Origin: Rapidithrix thailandica
GTDB taxonomy: Bacteria; Bacteroidota; Bacteroidia; Cytophagales; Flammeovirgaceae
Reading direction: 5' to 3'
Assembly (NCBI RefSeq): GCF_039710355.1
Contig: NZ_JBDKWZ010000013.1
Span: 124,001 to 188,000 of the forward strand
Length of the DNA: 64,000 bases
This document shows, one piece after another, positions 53,013 through 63,051 of the stretch. The translations under genes were made by a program, and so were the position numbers. Position 1 is the first letter of the stretch. Every line of letters starts with the position of its first letter. The notes below the pieces were generated by a model that was not told the origin of the DNA, ran no database searches, and saw only the letters and a list, made by a program, of their open reading frames with translations.

Positions 53013-53380
53013 AGCGGACAAATGTGGGTTCTTTCTCAAGTTACCGATTCTTTCAGAGAAATTAAAGTCTTCAAACCTCCTTCTGGTTTACTTAAGTTGT
53101 TGTTTTTGATTTCTTTGTAGAAGTATGTGATGGTGTGAAATGATGAAGAGGTGAAGGCCTTCGCTAACTAACAAAAACCATATTCCTCTACTGGTTTTTT
53201 CAAAAAAGTGGTTGTCAGTTCATACTACGTAAATAGGGTACGGTCTCCCAAATTATCTTTGTTGTAACTCGAAATCAGGAGAAGAAATGGAAGGTTTACT
53301 TGGTTTTTTGCCAGGCTTCTTTTCTGAAAATCGCGGTTTAGTACTTTAAAAACACAGCACCCATTTTTAATTTTTTCCGG
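53013..53380. other. Divergent gap before the first DUF2167 gene
   Basis: AT-rich, with a -7-like TATCTTTG at 53254-53261 facing the DUF2167 gene 120 bases away but without a matched TTG. No gene is supported. Confidence 0.45.
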
Positions 53381-54274
53381 ATGAAAAAAAACATATTCCT
53401 TTTTACTTTATGGGTATTGATGGCCCAACTTGGTTATAGCCAACATGACAGCCTGAATTTTGACACTATTTACAAGCAGCATTTGGACAGCCTCAATCAA
53501 TCGTTTTATTTTCAGTTTGGAGAAGTTACCTTAAAAGAAAATCTGGCTTGTTTGGAAGTCCCGGCAGGGTATAAGTACCTGGATGCCGAACAAAGCAAGT
53601 ATGTGATGACGGAATTATGGGGCAATCCACCTTCCGATTGCTTGGGGATGTTGTTTCCGGAAGAGATGTTTCCGCTCAGTGATTCCTTTACCTACGCCAT
53701 CGAAATCACCTATTCGGAAGAAGGGTATATCGATGACAAGGGGGCTCAGGAACTCGACTATGAAATTTTATTGGAAGCAATGAAGCAAAACACGGCAAAG
53801 GCCAATGAGGCCCGGGTACAACAAGGGTATGAAAGCATTGAGTTGGTGGGCTGGGCTGCTCCTCCGTATTACGATGCCCGGGACAAAAAGCTGTATTGGG
53901 CCAAAGAGTTGAATTTTGGCGGGGGGTCGATCAATACTTTAAACTATAATATCCGGATTTTAGGCCGGAAAGGTTTTCTGAATTTGAACGTCATCGGAGA
54001 GATGAATGTATTGCCTAGGGTTCAAAAGGATATAGAGTCAATCTTGGCAGGAGTTAACTTCAGTGAGGGGTACCGTTATAATGATTTCAATCCGGAAATG
54101 GACCCTGTAGCGGCATATGGTGTGGGTGGTTTGATTGTAGGCAAAGTGCTGCCCCATTTAGGTTTTGTTACCTTTTTTACCAAATTCTGGAAATTTATCG
54201 CTATTGCGATTTTGCTGCTTCTCTTTACACTGTTAAAAAAAATTGCGGAGACTTTTGTAAGAGTTGGCGGATGA
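53381..54274 (+). CDS. DUF2167 membrane protein, first copy
   Basis: A signal peptide (cleavage near LGYSQ) is followed by the DUF2167 domain: AGYKYLDAEQSKYVM, ELWGNPPSDCLGMLFP, YAIEITYSEEGYIDD, the LDYEILLEAMKQ block, LVGWAAPPYYD, and NTLNYNIRILGRKG. It ends in a hydrophobic helix (FWKFIAIAILLLLFTLL), so the protein is anchored in the inner membrane with its domain in the periplasm. DUF2167 has no known activity. A close paralog follows after 191 bases. Confidence 0.93.
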   Translation: MKKNIFLFTLWVLMAQLGYSQHDSLNFDTIYKQHLDSLNQSFYFQFGEVTLKENLACLEVPAGYKYLDAEQSKYVMTELWGNPPSDCLGMLFPEEMFPLSDSFTYAIEITYSEEGYIDDKGAQELDYEILLEAMKQNTAKANEARVQQGYESIELVGWAAPPYYDARDKKLYWAKELNFGGGSINTLNYNIRILGRKGFLNLNVIGEMNVLPRVQKDIESILAGVNFSEGYRYNDFNPEMDPVAAYGVGGLIVGKVLPHLGFVTFFTKFWKFIAIAILLLLFTLLKKIAETFVRVGG

Positions 54275-54465
54275 AGCATTGGTAGAGGAAAAGGGGCTGG
54301 GTTGCCTTTCCCTCAAAGGTATGACCCGGCCACTCGGAGACGTATTTTCCTGACAACCGGGCCGTTGCGGAATGCTCTAAGGTAAAAATTACATTTAACC
54401 GAGAAAATATTGTATGATCGTTCCCTTTTAATCTGTATACATTATGGTACCATAAAACTTTTTTT

Positions 54466-55356
54466 ATGAAAAAATCAACTACTCTACTCACCATCCTGTG
54501 CTTTTGGCTTGTACAGCTTGGATATGGCCAAGAAGACAGTTTGCAACTGGAAGCTTTATACCAACAGTATGCAGACAGTATTAACCAATCCTTTCAATTC
54601 CAACACGGAGAAGTTTCCCTTCAAGGAGATTTGGCATTGTTGAAAGTGCCTAAGGGGTATAAGTACCTGGATGCCGAACAAAGTAAATACGTGATGGCAG
54701 ATTTGTGGGGCAATCCGCCTTCCGAATGCCTGGGTATGTTGTTTCCGGAAGAGACATATCCTTTGAGCGATCATTTCACTTATGCCATTGAAATCACCTA
54801 TTCGGAAGATGGCTATATTGAGGACGAAGACGCTCAGGAACTCGACTATGATGAACTTATGGAAGAAATGAAAAGCCAATCCGTAGCCATCAATGAAGCG
54901 CGTATAGAACAGGGATATGGGGCGATAGAACTGGTAGGTTGGGCTTCCTCTCCATTTTACGACAGTAAAAACAAAAAACTTCACTGGGCGAAGGAGTTGA
55001 AGTTTGAGAGCGATTCGGCCAATACCTTGAATTATAACATCCGTATCTTAGGTCGTAAGGGCTATTTGAACCTTAATGTGATTGGTGAAATGGATGTGTT
55101 GCCTATGGTAAAGCAAGACATTGACCCGGTGTTGGCAAGTGTCGATTTTAAGGAAGGGTACCGGTATAGCGAATTCAATCCGGATATCGACCAAGTAGCA
55201 GCGTATGGGGTAGGAGGGTTAATTGCCGGGAAGGTCCTTTCGAAAGTAGGGTTTCTTGCCGTACTGGCCAAGTTTTGGAAGTTTATCGCCATTGCCGCAG
55301 TGGGATTGATATCTGCTTTGCGAAAGAAAATTGCCGGAATATTTTCAGGAAATTAA
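54466..55356 (+). CDS. DUF2167 membrane protein, second copy
   Basis: The 296-residue product is a near-twin of the preceding one: same signal peptide layout, the same AEQSKYVMADLWGNPPSE, DGYIEDEDAQELDYDEL, ELVGWASSPFYDS and NTLNYNIRILGRKGYLNL blocks, and the same C-terminal anchor (FWKFIAIAAVGLISALR). This is a tandem duplication. The two differ mainly in the N-terminal 40 residues and the anchor. The 191-base spacer has no clear terminator, so they may share a transcript. Confidence 0.92.
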   Translation: MKKSTTLLTILCFWLVQLGYGQEDSLQLEALYQQYADSINQSFQFQHGEVSLQGDLALLKVPKGYKYLDAEQSKYVMADLWGNPPSECLGMLFPEETYPLSDHFTYAIEITYSEDGYIEDEDAQELDYDELMEEMKSQSVAINEARIEQGYGAIELVGWASSPFYDSKNKKLHWAKELKFESDSANTLNYNIRILGRKGYLNLNVIGEMDVLPMVKQDIDPVLASVDFKEGYRYSEFNPDIDQVAAYGVGGLIAGKVLSKVGFLAVLAKFWKFIAIAAVGLISALRKKIAGIFSGN

Positions 55357-55396
55357 TTGGCTGCAAGGATAAAGTTGTCGGTATGGTTTGCAATAG

Positions 55397-55436
55397 AAAA
55401 AACGGTTGGGAGCGTACCCCTCCAACCGCTTTTTCA
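55397..55436. terminator. Bidirectional terminator between DUF2167 and tdh
   Basis: CGGTTGG (55403-55409) pairs with CCAACCG (55422-55428), with a wobble pair inside and an A-run / T-run on either side. Confidence 0.75.
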
Positions 55437-55496
55437 TTTAATCCTATATTCAAGTATTTTTATATTTACACAAGTAAGTTCCGTGGTTTTCTCTAT

Positions 55497-56453
55497 TTAT
55501 ACGGACACTGTTTTTAATTTTTTGAGATTGTCCAGCATGTCTTGGGTCATGGCTGCCAAGTCATACTCCGGTTTCCAGTCCCAATCGTCCCGGGCTTGTT
55601 GATCGTCTACAGAGTTTGGCCAGGTATCTGCAATGGCTTGACGAAAATCGGGTTGATAGCGAATGCTAAAGTCCGGATAATGTTTCTTGATTTCCTCGTA
55701 AATTTCCTTAGGAGAAAAGCTCAATGCACCCAGGTTATAAGAGGTATGCACAGAGATTTTATCAGCTTCCGCTTCCATCAATTCCAAAGTAGCGCGTACC
55801 GCATCCGGCATGTACATCATGGGCAAATATGAGTCTTCCGAAAGAAAACATTCTAACTCTTTGCCTTCTATTGCTTTATGATAGATGTCCACCGCATAGT
55901 CTGTAGTTCCTCCTCCCGGAAGGGCCTTGTAGCCGATCAGACCCGGATAACGCAAGCTTCGTACATCCACCCCGAACTTTTCAAAATAGTACTGGCACCA
56001 AAGTTCACCGGAAAGCTTACTGATTCCATATACGGTATTGGGTTCCATCACGGTCTTTTGCGGAGTGTTATCGCAAGGAGTGGTCGGGCCAAACACTGCG
56101 ATGGAACTGGGCCAATAGATTTTTTTCAGTGATTTTTCTTTGGCAAGGTTCAATACGTTCAATAATCCGTTCATATTGATGTCCCAAGCTTGTACGGGAT
56201 TCTGCTCCCCTCTGGCCGAAAGGATCGCTGCAAGATGATAGATTTGAGTTACCTGATATTTGTCTACCAATGCTGAAAACCGTTCCGCATCTTGAATATC
56301 CAATAATTCAAACGGACCTTCACTGGCTTCTTGGGGTTGCACAATATCGGTAGCAATTACCTGCTCTTCTCCAAAAAGGTCTTTAAGTGCCGTAGTCAAC
56401 TCTGAACCTAACTGACCGTTTGCACCCGTGACTAAAATTGTGTCTTTCTTCAT
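55497..56453 (-). CDS. L-threonine 3-dehydrogenase, short-chain (SDR) type
   Basis: This 318-residue enzyme oxidises L-threonine to 2-amino-3-ketobutyrate with NAD. It belongs to the extended SDR family: LVTGANGQLGSEL binds NAD, the catalytic Tyr/Lys is in YGISKLSGELW, and the threonine dehydrogenase signature PGGGTTDYAVDIYHKA and LPMMYMPDAVRATLELMEA match both bacterial and animal TDH. The C-terminal block RQAIADTWPNSVDDQQARDD is also typical. The ATG at 56453 is used; the open frame starts two codons earlier. A full promoter lies upstream. A kbl gene for the next step is not in the window. Confidence 0.93.
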   Translation of the reverse strand: MKKDTILVTGANGQLGSELTTALKDLFGEEQVIATDIVQPQEASEGPFELLDIQDAERFSALVDKYQVTQIYHLAAILSARGEQNPVQAWDINMNGLLNVLNLAKEKSLKKIYWPSSIAVFGPTTPCDNTPQKTVMEPNTVYGISKLSGELWCQYYFEKFGVDVRSLRYPGLIGYKALPGGGTTDYAVDIYHKAIEGKELECFLSEDSYLPMMYMPDAVRATLELMEAEADKISVHTSYNLGALSFSPKEIYEEIKKHYPDFSIRYQPDFRQAIADTWPNSVDDQQARDDWDWKPEYDLAAMTQDMLDNLKKLKTVSV

Positions 56454-56766
56454 TACCAAACTTGTGTGCTTAATGTTTAAGGATTAAAAAATGAAAAACA
56501 ATTGGCTACAAAGATAAAAGAAGGATTCTCAATCAATGACAGATTTCCCGACATTTTCATAGAAGAGGTACCAGGCATTTGCCGGATGCTGAAGCAGTTG
56601 TGAAGAGGAGGCGGGTGGTTTTCGTGTGAAACGGGAATGTATCCGGAAGTATTTCCGGCTTTTCTTGTTCTTTTCTCAGGTTTCATGTAATTTTTAATTA
56701 CGACCTGAAAACTGTCAATAGGTGTAGGAAAAAGTAGGAGATGTATCACCTAAACCAACACAAAAA
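56454..56766. other. Divergent gap between tdh and the XdhC-like gene
   Basis: Holds the tdh promoter (56509-56536). A 90-codon open frame on the minus strand overlaps this promoter and does not look like a protein. Nothing clear drives the XdhC gene. Confidence 0.5.
56509..56536 (-). promoter_or_regulatory. Promoter of tdh (TTG-N17-TATCTTTG)
   Basis: On the minus strand TTG (complement of 56534-56536) is followed after 17 bases by TATCTTTG (complement of 56509-56516), a full Bacteroidota promoter. The predicted leader is about 50 bases. Confidence 0.62.
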
Positions 56767-57996
56767 ATGAAAGAGATTAAAAGTATTTTAGAAGCCTATC
56801 AACGCATAGATTTTACAGAACGAAAAGCGGCTTTGGCTACGGTAGTCAAGGTACAAGGCTCTTCCTACAGGAGACCCGGAGCCAGGATGCTTATGACTGA
56901 TGACGGTCGTTGGACCGGGGCGATTAGTGGTGGTTGCCTGGAAGGGGATGCTTTGCGCAAAGCAAGAATGGCGATTTTGGATAAAAAGTCGAGCCTGATT
57001 ACCTATGATACTATGGATGATGCCGCTGCGGCCCAGATAGGTCTGGGTTTGGGCTGTAATGGGATCATTGATGTATTGATCGAGCCGATTGATGAAAGTG
57101 ACCCGAACAATCCTGTGCGGATATTACAGCATATAGCCTCGGGCAGAGAGGTTGTTGCATTGGCAACGGTTTTTGACTCCGCAGGTGAGAATCCCGGTAT
57201 TCAAATAGGGCAACGACTATTGTTTCAGGGTGATCAGGTAACATATAATAGTTTTCAAAATACCCATTTTGCCGGCTTGTTGGCCGAAGATGTGCAACAA
57301 GCCCGGGATAGTGGAGTGTCTGTAACTAAAACCTATGATTTTCCGGATACCACTGTAGAGGCGTTTATTGAAGTAATCAAACCGGAAATCAAATTGGTCA
57401 TTTTTGGAGCCGGATACGATACGATTCCTCTGTCATCAATGGCAAAAGAGATGGGTTGGCAAGTAATCATGTCTGACGAGTGTGTGGCGCATATTACACC
57501 TATCCGCTTTCCGAAAGCGGATGCTTTGATTCATTCCAAACGAGAAGATATCTTACGAAAAATTGAATTCGATCCCTATACGGCAGTGGTGTTGATGTCC
57601 CACAATTACCTCTATGACCTGGGAGTGTTCAAGCAATTATTTTCTCATGAGTTGACAGAACAACTGGCGTATGTAGGTGTGGTAGGCCCCCGGAAGCGGT
57701 ATCAGAAAATGATAGATGAATTGCAAAAAGATGAGGAGGTACATACGGATGTCTTGATGATGAATAAGGTACATAGTCCGATTGGTTTGGATATCGGTGC
57801 GGAAACCCCGGATGAAATTGCTTTGGCCATTATCGCTGAAGTTCAGGCGCGCTTTACCAATCGTACCGGCGGATTCTTAAAGGACAAACCCGGGTATATT
57901 CACAAAAGAGACAAGGAGGAAGGGCCTTCTATCGAAAGAATTTATGCACAACCGCAATTCAGGTCATGTGATATCCAAGTAGGCAGGGATTTGTAA
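56767..57996 (+). CDS. XdhC/CoxI-family protein
   Basis: The 409-residue protein has the XdhC-type N-terminal domain (ATVVKVQGSSYRRPGARML, AISGGCLEGDALRKA) and a C-terminal Rossmann domain (LVIFGAGYDTIPLSSMA, VGVVGPRKRY). XdhC proteins bind the molybdenum cofactor and insert it, often after sulfuration, into xanthine dehydrogenase-type enzymes. No molybdoenzyme genes are adjacent, so its client is elsewhere. Confidence 0.9.
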   Translation: MKEIKSILEAYQRIDFTERKAALATVVKVQGSSYRRPGARMLMTDDGRWTGAISGGCLEGDALRKARMAILDKKSSLITYDTMDDAAAAQIGLGLGCNGIIDVLIEPIDESDPNNPVRILQHIASGREVVALATVFDSAGENPGIQIGQRLLFQGDQVTYNSFQNTHFAGLLAEDVQQARDSGVSVTKTYDFPDTTVEAFIEVIKPEIKLVIFGAGYDTIPLSSMAKEMGWQVIMSDECVAHITPIRFPKADALIHSKREDILRKIEFDPYTAVVLMSHNYLYDLGVFKQLFSHELTEQLAYVGVVGPRKRYQKMIDELQKDEEVHTDVLMMNKVHSPIGLDIGAETPDEIALAIIAEVQARFTNRTGGFLKDKPGYIHKRDKEEGPSIERIYAQPQFRSCDIQVGRDL

Positions 57997-58167
57997 AGAA
58001 GAGGCGTTAAGTTTGAGGGTCAATGTTTGTTTTTTAACTCCAAGGCATGCACTAAATAAACCTGAACACATCAATGACGTGCCCAGGTAATTGTAGAATT
58101 TACAAGCTTTTCAGACTTGCGAAATTTGGCTATTATTTTATACTGTCTTTTGAGTCCGAAGGTTGAG

Positions 58168-59805
58168 TTATTTTACTTTTTCCGGCTCAAGAACGGGGAG
58201 AGTATCTTTTTCTAAAACGGTCAGTAAGGCCAGTGCTACGCCATTGGTCCAGCCAAAGCCATCTTGTAAAGGGTATTCTCCGCCCCCTCCGGACAGGGAG
58301 GTGTCTGCCACGTTATACTTTTCCACCATTTTGCCGGTTTGTTGATATATTTTCCGGTTCAGGTGCAGCCACTTTTGTGTGATTTCGGTAGCCAGTGAAT
58401 CTTGTTGGTAGTTTTTCAAACCTTGTATGGCAAGCCATTGCAAAGGAGCCCAACCATTGGGGTAGTCCCACTGTTGACCTGTATCAGTGAGCGTAGTGAC
58501 AAGGCCGCCTGAAAGTAAAAAGCTTTCTGCCAACTTCTCTGCCACTTTGGAGGCTTGCCGGTTGGTAGCAATACCAAAATACAAAGGGTAAACACTTGCC
58601 AGTGAGAGTACCGGACTGGCTTGTTTTTCTTGAAAATTGTAATCGACAAAGAAGCCCAGTTCTTCATTCCAGCAATATTTTAAAATGGCTTCTTTGCGTA
58701 AATCTGCAATGGCACGGTAGTAAATTGCCTTGGCTTCATTCTTTTGATGCAGGTTGAGTTCATACAAGGTATATTCTAATTTGTACAAGAGGCAATTTAG
58801 ATCTACCGGGATAATTTGTGTAGTAAAAATGCTCGAGAGCGATTGCCCGTCTTTGAACCAACGGCTACTGAAATCCCAGCCTGATTCGCAAGCTGCCTTG
58901 ATATTCCGGTACAAATTTTTTTGGTCCGTATCCGGTAAATCTTTAGCCAAAGTGACATCTTCCGCATAAGACTCGGCCCTGGGAGTTTGACTATTATCCC
59001 AATAGCGGTTCAAAATTACATCCGGTTCCAGCCTCACCACTCTTTTATGACCAGGTTGTCGAGGGGTGAGCAGGTCTTTGCCATCCATCCAGAAATTGTA
59101 TTCTTTTTCCAATTGTGGCAAGTAACGTAGCACCGAGTCCATGCTTTGCTGTTGAGCCAAAAGCATAACCATACTTGCATAGAAAGGCGGCTGAGAACGA
59201 CTGAGGTAGTAGCTGCGGTTACCATTGGGAATAAAGCCCACTTCCTCGATCAAATAACTGAAATTGTTGACCATATTTTGAATCAAAGTCCATTCGTTGG
59301 AGGCTGCCAGACCTAACATGGTAAAGTAACTGTCCCAATAATAGATTTCCCGGAATCTCCCTCCGGGCACAATATAAGGTTCGGGGAGGGGAAGCAAGGA
59401 GCTGGTAGCCGGAGTAAAAGTTGCCTTCCGGGTAAGGTAAGGCCATAAGGCAAGGATATGCTCTTGCATACTACGGCTTGAATCGCTCTGAAAAGTGTTT
59501 TGAGAACTTGCAGGCAATTGAAAGTGTGCATGTATAAATTCGCTGAGATTAAAATTTTGATCCTCTTTTTGTTTTTGATACAACGCGCGTATTTCTAAGG
59601 GAGAAGAAAGTGGGATACAGTCCACAAAGGTTTTGGAATCTTTGAAAACCGCATGGGTCTGTACCTGATCAAATAGTTCGCTAAAAGCCTTGTCCGGAAT
59701 ATACCGCTTAATCTCCTGCCCCTTCTCTTTCCGGTCTTTGCAGGCGTACAAACCGGAAAGTAAAAGCAAAATGATGAATAAATGCTTGATAGAAGTAGTT
59801 GTCAT
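58168..59805 (-). CDS. Trehalase, GH37, lipoprotein
   Basis: GH37 trehalase splits trehalose into two glucose units. A lipobox (LYAC, Cys22) places it in the envelope. Signature blocks are PGGRFREIYYWDSYFT, the catalytic Asp in ESGWDFSSRW, QWDYPNGWAPLQ, and the catalytic Glu in GGGEYPLQDGFGWTNG. The start at 59805 opens the signal peptide; the frame continues to 59847. It lies 73 bases after a TonB receptor gene on the same strand, so the two are probably cotranscribed and process an imported or captured trehalose source. Confidence 0.94.
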   Translation of the reverse strand: MTTTSIKHLFIILLLLSGLYACKDRKEKGQEIKRYIPDKAFSELFDQVQTHAVFKDSKTFVDCIPLSSPLEIRALYQKQKEDQNFNLSEFIHAHFQLPASSQNTFQSDSSRSMQEHILALWPYLTRKATFTPATSSLLPLPEPYIVPGGRFREIYYWDSYFTMLGLAASNEWTLIQNMVNNFSYLIEEVGFIPNGNRSYYLSRSQPPFYASMVMLLAQQQSMDSVLRYLPQLEKEYNFWMDGKDLLTPRQPGHKRVVRLEPDVILNRYWDNSQTPRAESYAEDVTLAKDLPDTDQKNLYRNIKAACESGWDFSSRWFKDGQSLSSIFTTQIIPVDLNCLLYKLEYTLYELNLHQKNEAKAIYYRAIADLRKEAILKYCWNEELGFFVDYNFQEKQASPVLSLASVYPLYFGIATNRQASKVAEKLAESFLLSGGLVTTLTDTGQQWDYPNGWAPLQWLAIQGLKNYQQDSLATEITQKWLHLNRKIYQQTGKMVEKYNVADTSLSGGGGEYPLQDGFGWTNGVALALLTVLEKDTLPVLEPEKVK

Positions 59806-59878
59806 ACAATGTTTATTTAACAAAGTCGATAGAAATCTTCCTGGCAAGCCTTACTAGCATGCCAGGAAGAAAAAAGCA

Positions 59879-62833
59879 TTAAAAATTGTAAGAAATGGAA
59901 GCCCGGAAAGCCCTGCCCAGGATAGGGCGTGCCATGAAGAATTCACCGGGGGCACTGTCTGCTCTGGGGTTTCCTTCGGTTAAACCGATGGAGTTGCCTA
60001 TGTTGGTGATATTTGCCGCAAAGCGTAAATTATTAATTTCATAAGAGGCTCCGGCATTGAATACACTGTAAGCGGGCAAGCGGAATGTATTTTCATTATC
60101 ACTGAATTTTTCGCCAAAGTACTGATACTCTCCGAATACACTCAAGCCTTGAATGATTTCATAGGAAGGCCGTACGGTGAGAAAAATTTTGGGAATCCTA
60201 CGTACTTGCTTGCCATTGTTATTCGTAATATTTCCTTCATCATCGGAGAACTCGAAATCTTTAAACTCCGGATTCTGAACGGTACCGGAAACGTTGAGCC
60301 CGAAGTCTCCCAGTTGTACAATTGTTTCGACTTCCAGCCCAAAGTTATCCGCTCCGGCAAACTTGTTTTCGGACTCTCCGCTGAGTTTGATGTCGGTAAA
60401 GGCCAGGTTTTCCATATTCATAAAGAAGGCATTGGCAAATACCGCCAGGTTGGGTGAAGAATATTTGTAGCCGAGTTCTACCTGAGTAACCCGGGTAGGT
60501 TTGATGGCACTCAAATCATTCATATTATCGAAATAGGCTTCTTCGATCGGGGAGCGGAAGCCACTACTGACCCGGACATACGTAGCCATGTTTTCATTGA
60601 ATTTATAATTCGCTCCAAGTGAGCCGGCAAATTCATCCACATCATACGTCCAGTAGCGTTTGGGGCCTGTCAGTACGGTAACGGCATCGTCCGCCCGGGT
60701 AGAGGGATCCCCCAGGTCTTTGGAAAAGAATTCTGCATCCGCTCCAAAGCCGGAATACCGGGCAATTTCGTACCGGCCACCTAAGTCGATGGTCAGTTGA
60801 TCCATCAAGTCAAATTCTGTATTCAAGAAGAAGGCATTGATTTTACCTCTGGTTTGCGCTCTTCGGGCGAGCCAAGTAATTTGAGTCACACCGTCTTGAG
60901 TCAGGTAATATCCTTCGTCATCCGGGTCCAGATCTCCGTCAGCTATATTTAACAAGCGAGGTTCTTCGGCAATCTCCAGTAAAATATTACTCCAGTTCCA
61001 TTGTTGATCCGCGTTGTAATTTGCGAAATAATATCCTGCCGTGATACTGATAATATCATAATTAAAGGAGAACTGCATATTATTGGCAAAAGAGTTCATC
61101 TGCTTTTCAATGGTCCAGAAGCCTACTTGGGCTACCAAACCGTTTCCATTCAGCGAATTGGGATTCAGAATTTCTTCCCCGGTATCAGCATAGCTATAGA
61201 TAGGATTGGTTATTCCTGCTGCTTCGGCAAACTCTATGGCATTGGTAGGAGGGGCGCCACTGAAAAGCGCATCGTATTGCAAGTCGATTACAGTCCTGCG
61301 CAAGGAGTTTTTAAAGGTGATATGAGGGCTTAAATCCCGGATAAATTCACCTCCGAATGCTGTGACGTTGGGGTGTACACCGTTTTCCAGGCTACGTTCA
61401 AAGGTGCCTCCTTCTGCCAAGGGAATGCGTAACTTATTCGCGTTGACGCTGGAAAATGTACCGAAATTGGGGTCAAAACCGGGAATCCCCTCAGGGTCAT
61501 CAGGGTTTTTTAATGGAATCGGGGTATAAAACAGGTTCCGGTCGTCCAGTTTTTTAACATATACCCGTACATGGCCATTGTCTAAAAGATACGTCAGGTT
61601 GGCTTTGATTTGCCCACCCAAGTTGGCTGGATAGCCTGTAGAACGGATTCCTTCATCATAGCGGTAAAAGCCACCGATGTTATAACGTAGCTTTTCTCCG
61701 ATAGGCCCACCGAAATTCAAATCGGTACGGAACATTCCATAGTCACTTACGGTGATTTTGCCTACACCTCTGAATTCAGGGCCTCCGGTTTTACTGATAA
61801 AGTTGATGATTCCACCGGGGGCATTGCTGGCAAAGATGGCCCCGGAACCTCCCCGTACACTTTCCATTTTGTCGATGGATTCGTCTACCCGTAAAAAGTT
61901 ATCGGCATTGGCAAATTGCAAGGCCCCGTCTTCAAATACAGGCAACCCGTCTTCTTGTACCTGCACAAATTCGTACGCTCCCGCTGCCGGGATTCCCCTT
62001 GCAAAAAGGTTGTTTCCTACGTCTCCCCCAGAACTTTCCACATAAAAACCGGGAATGGTTTTAAGGAGGTCAGCGGTATTGATCGGGGCTTTTTGTTCGA
62101 TTTGTTTCGAGCTCAAAGTGGTGATGGCCACACTGGATTCGATTTTGGCCCTGGGGTTTCGTACCCCGGTAACAACAATATCATCCAAGTGTAAGAGGTC
62201 GGGGCTGAGTTGAAAACTGGCCTGTGTGGCTTGCCCGTTACTGACACTGATGTTTTGTTTTTTAGTTTTGTATCCTACAAAAGAGGCCACCAATACATAG
62301 CTACCCGCTTCTACACCATTGATGGCAAAAGCTCCGTCCAAGTCGGTGACGCTCCCTTTGGTAGTGCTCTCCAGGTATACACTCACTCCCACAAGCGCAT
62401 CGCCATTTTCATCTTTTACGCTCCCTTCCACAGAGCCTGTTTGTTGTGTTTGAGGAGAAGGAGGGTTTTTCCTGACAGGGAAAATAGTGTAGGTTTTCTC
62501 CCCGATTTTTTGAAAGTCCAAGTGATGTGGGGATAAAATATTCCGGAGAATTTTGTCCACCTGTTTGCCTTCGGTCAAGCCTTTGGCAGCGAGTTTGTCT
62601 GCGGTAGTCGCTGCTTCATAAAGAAAGGCAATATTAAAGTTACTTTCCAACTGGGAAAGTGCTTTTGTCAAAGAGATTTTCTCTTGAAAGACCGTCTTTT
62701 GGGAATTTCTGGAGTCTGCCCATTGGGCCTTGTGGAGGGCCGTAAGATTTTGTTCGGCCAATGAATTTACTACCATCATTAATAGGCAAACCAAGGTAAG
62801 CCCACTTCGTAGAGTAATTGTTTCCATTCTCAT
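59879..62833 (-). CDS. TonB-dependent receptor with STN and CarboxypepD_reg domains
   Basis: The 984-residue receptor has a signal peptide (near NSLAEQ), an STN domain (LSQLESNFNIAFLYEA), a carboxypeptidase-D-like domain (GSVKDENGDALVGVSVYLES), a plug with VVTGVRNPRAKIESSVAI and the PGGIINFISKTGG block, and a beta-barrel ending in RASISYNF. No SusD gene accompanies it, so this is a classic TonB receptor rather than a SusC-type pair. Its STN domain and the FecR gene upstream suggest regulated uptake. With trehalase next, trehalose or a trehalose-bearing glycan is the likely substrate, but that is inference. Confidence 0.94.
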   Translation of the reverse strand: MRMETITLRSGLTLVCLLMMVVNSLAEQNLTALHKAQWADSRNSQKTVFQEKISLTKALSQLESNFNIAFLYEAATTADKLAAKGLTEGKQVDKILRNILSPHHLDFQKIGEKTYTIFPVRKNPPSPQTQQTGSVEGSVKDENGDALVGVSVYLESTTKGSVTDLDGAFAINGVEAGSYVLVASFVGYKTKKQNISVSNGQATQASFQLSPDLLHLDDIVVTGVRNPRAKIESSVAITTLSSKQIEQKAPINTADLLKTIPGFYVESSGGDVGNNLFARGIPAAGAYEFVQVQEDGLPVFEDGALQFANADNFLRVDESIDKMESVRGGSGAIFASNAPGGIINFISKTGGPEFRGVGKITVSDYGMFRTDLNFGGPIGEKLRYNIGGFYRYDEGIRSTGYPANLGGQIKANLTYLLDNGHVRVYVKKLDDRNLFYTPIPLKNPDDPEGIPGFDPNFGTFSSVNANKLRIPLAEGGTFERSLENGVHPNVTAFGGEFIRDLSPHITFKNSLRRTVIDLQYDALFSGAPPTNAIEFAEAAGITNPIYSYADTGEEILNPNSLNGNGLVAQVGFWTIEKQMNSFANNMQFSFNYDIISITAGYYFANYNADQQWNWSNILLEIAEEPRLLNIADGDLDPDDEGYYLTQDGVTQITWLARRAQTRGKINAFFLNTEFDLMDQLTIDLGGRYEIARYSGFGADAEFFSKDLGDPSTRADDAVTVLTGPKRYWTYDVDEFAGSLGANYKFNENMATYVRVSSGFRSPIEEAYFDNMNDLSAIKPTRVTQVELGYKYSSPNLAVFANAFFMNMENLAFTDIKLSGESENKFAGADNFGLEVETIVQLGDFGLNVSGTVQNPEFKDFEFSDDEGNITNNNGKQVRRIPKIFLTVRPSYEIIQGLSVFGEYQYFGEKFSDNENTFRLPAYSVFNAGASYEINNLRFAANITNIGNSIGLTEGNPRADSAPGEFFMARPILGRAFRASISYNF

Positions 62834-62920
62834 ATCTAGTTAAATTTTTGCAATAAAAATCCATCAGTTCTCTTCGTTGATATTTGAAGTAGAGAGAACC
62901 GTGATAGTTGTCCGGTAGTT

Positions 62921-62948
62921 GACCTTTGTTTAAGGTAGCGACCTTTGT
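62921..62948. repeat. Direct repeat GACCTTTGT, 19-base period, before the TonB receptor gene
   Basis: GACCTTTGT occurs at 62921-62929 and again at 62940-62948, just upstream of the TonB receptor gene on the minus strand. The spacing of about two helical turns would suit a regulator, but two short copies may be chance. Confidence 0.3.
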
Positions 62949-63051
62949 ATGATCGCTGATTTTAAGTTATTTATCGGTGAATTAGGGCCCTTTCAAGGAT
63001 TAATAGAGGACTATTCCGTTTAAAAAAATAGAGAATATAGTCCGGTTCTGT

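Noticed and set aside
56477..56749. 90-codon open frame on the minus strand upstream of tdh
   Set aside because: It overlaps the clear tdh promoter, has no recognisable protein content and looks like a chance frame.
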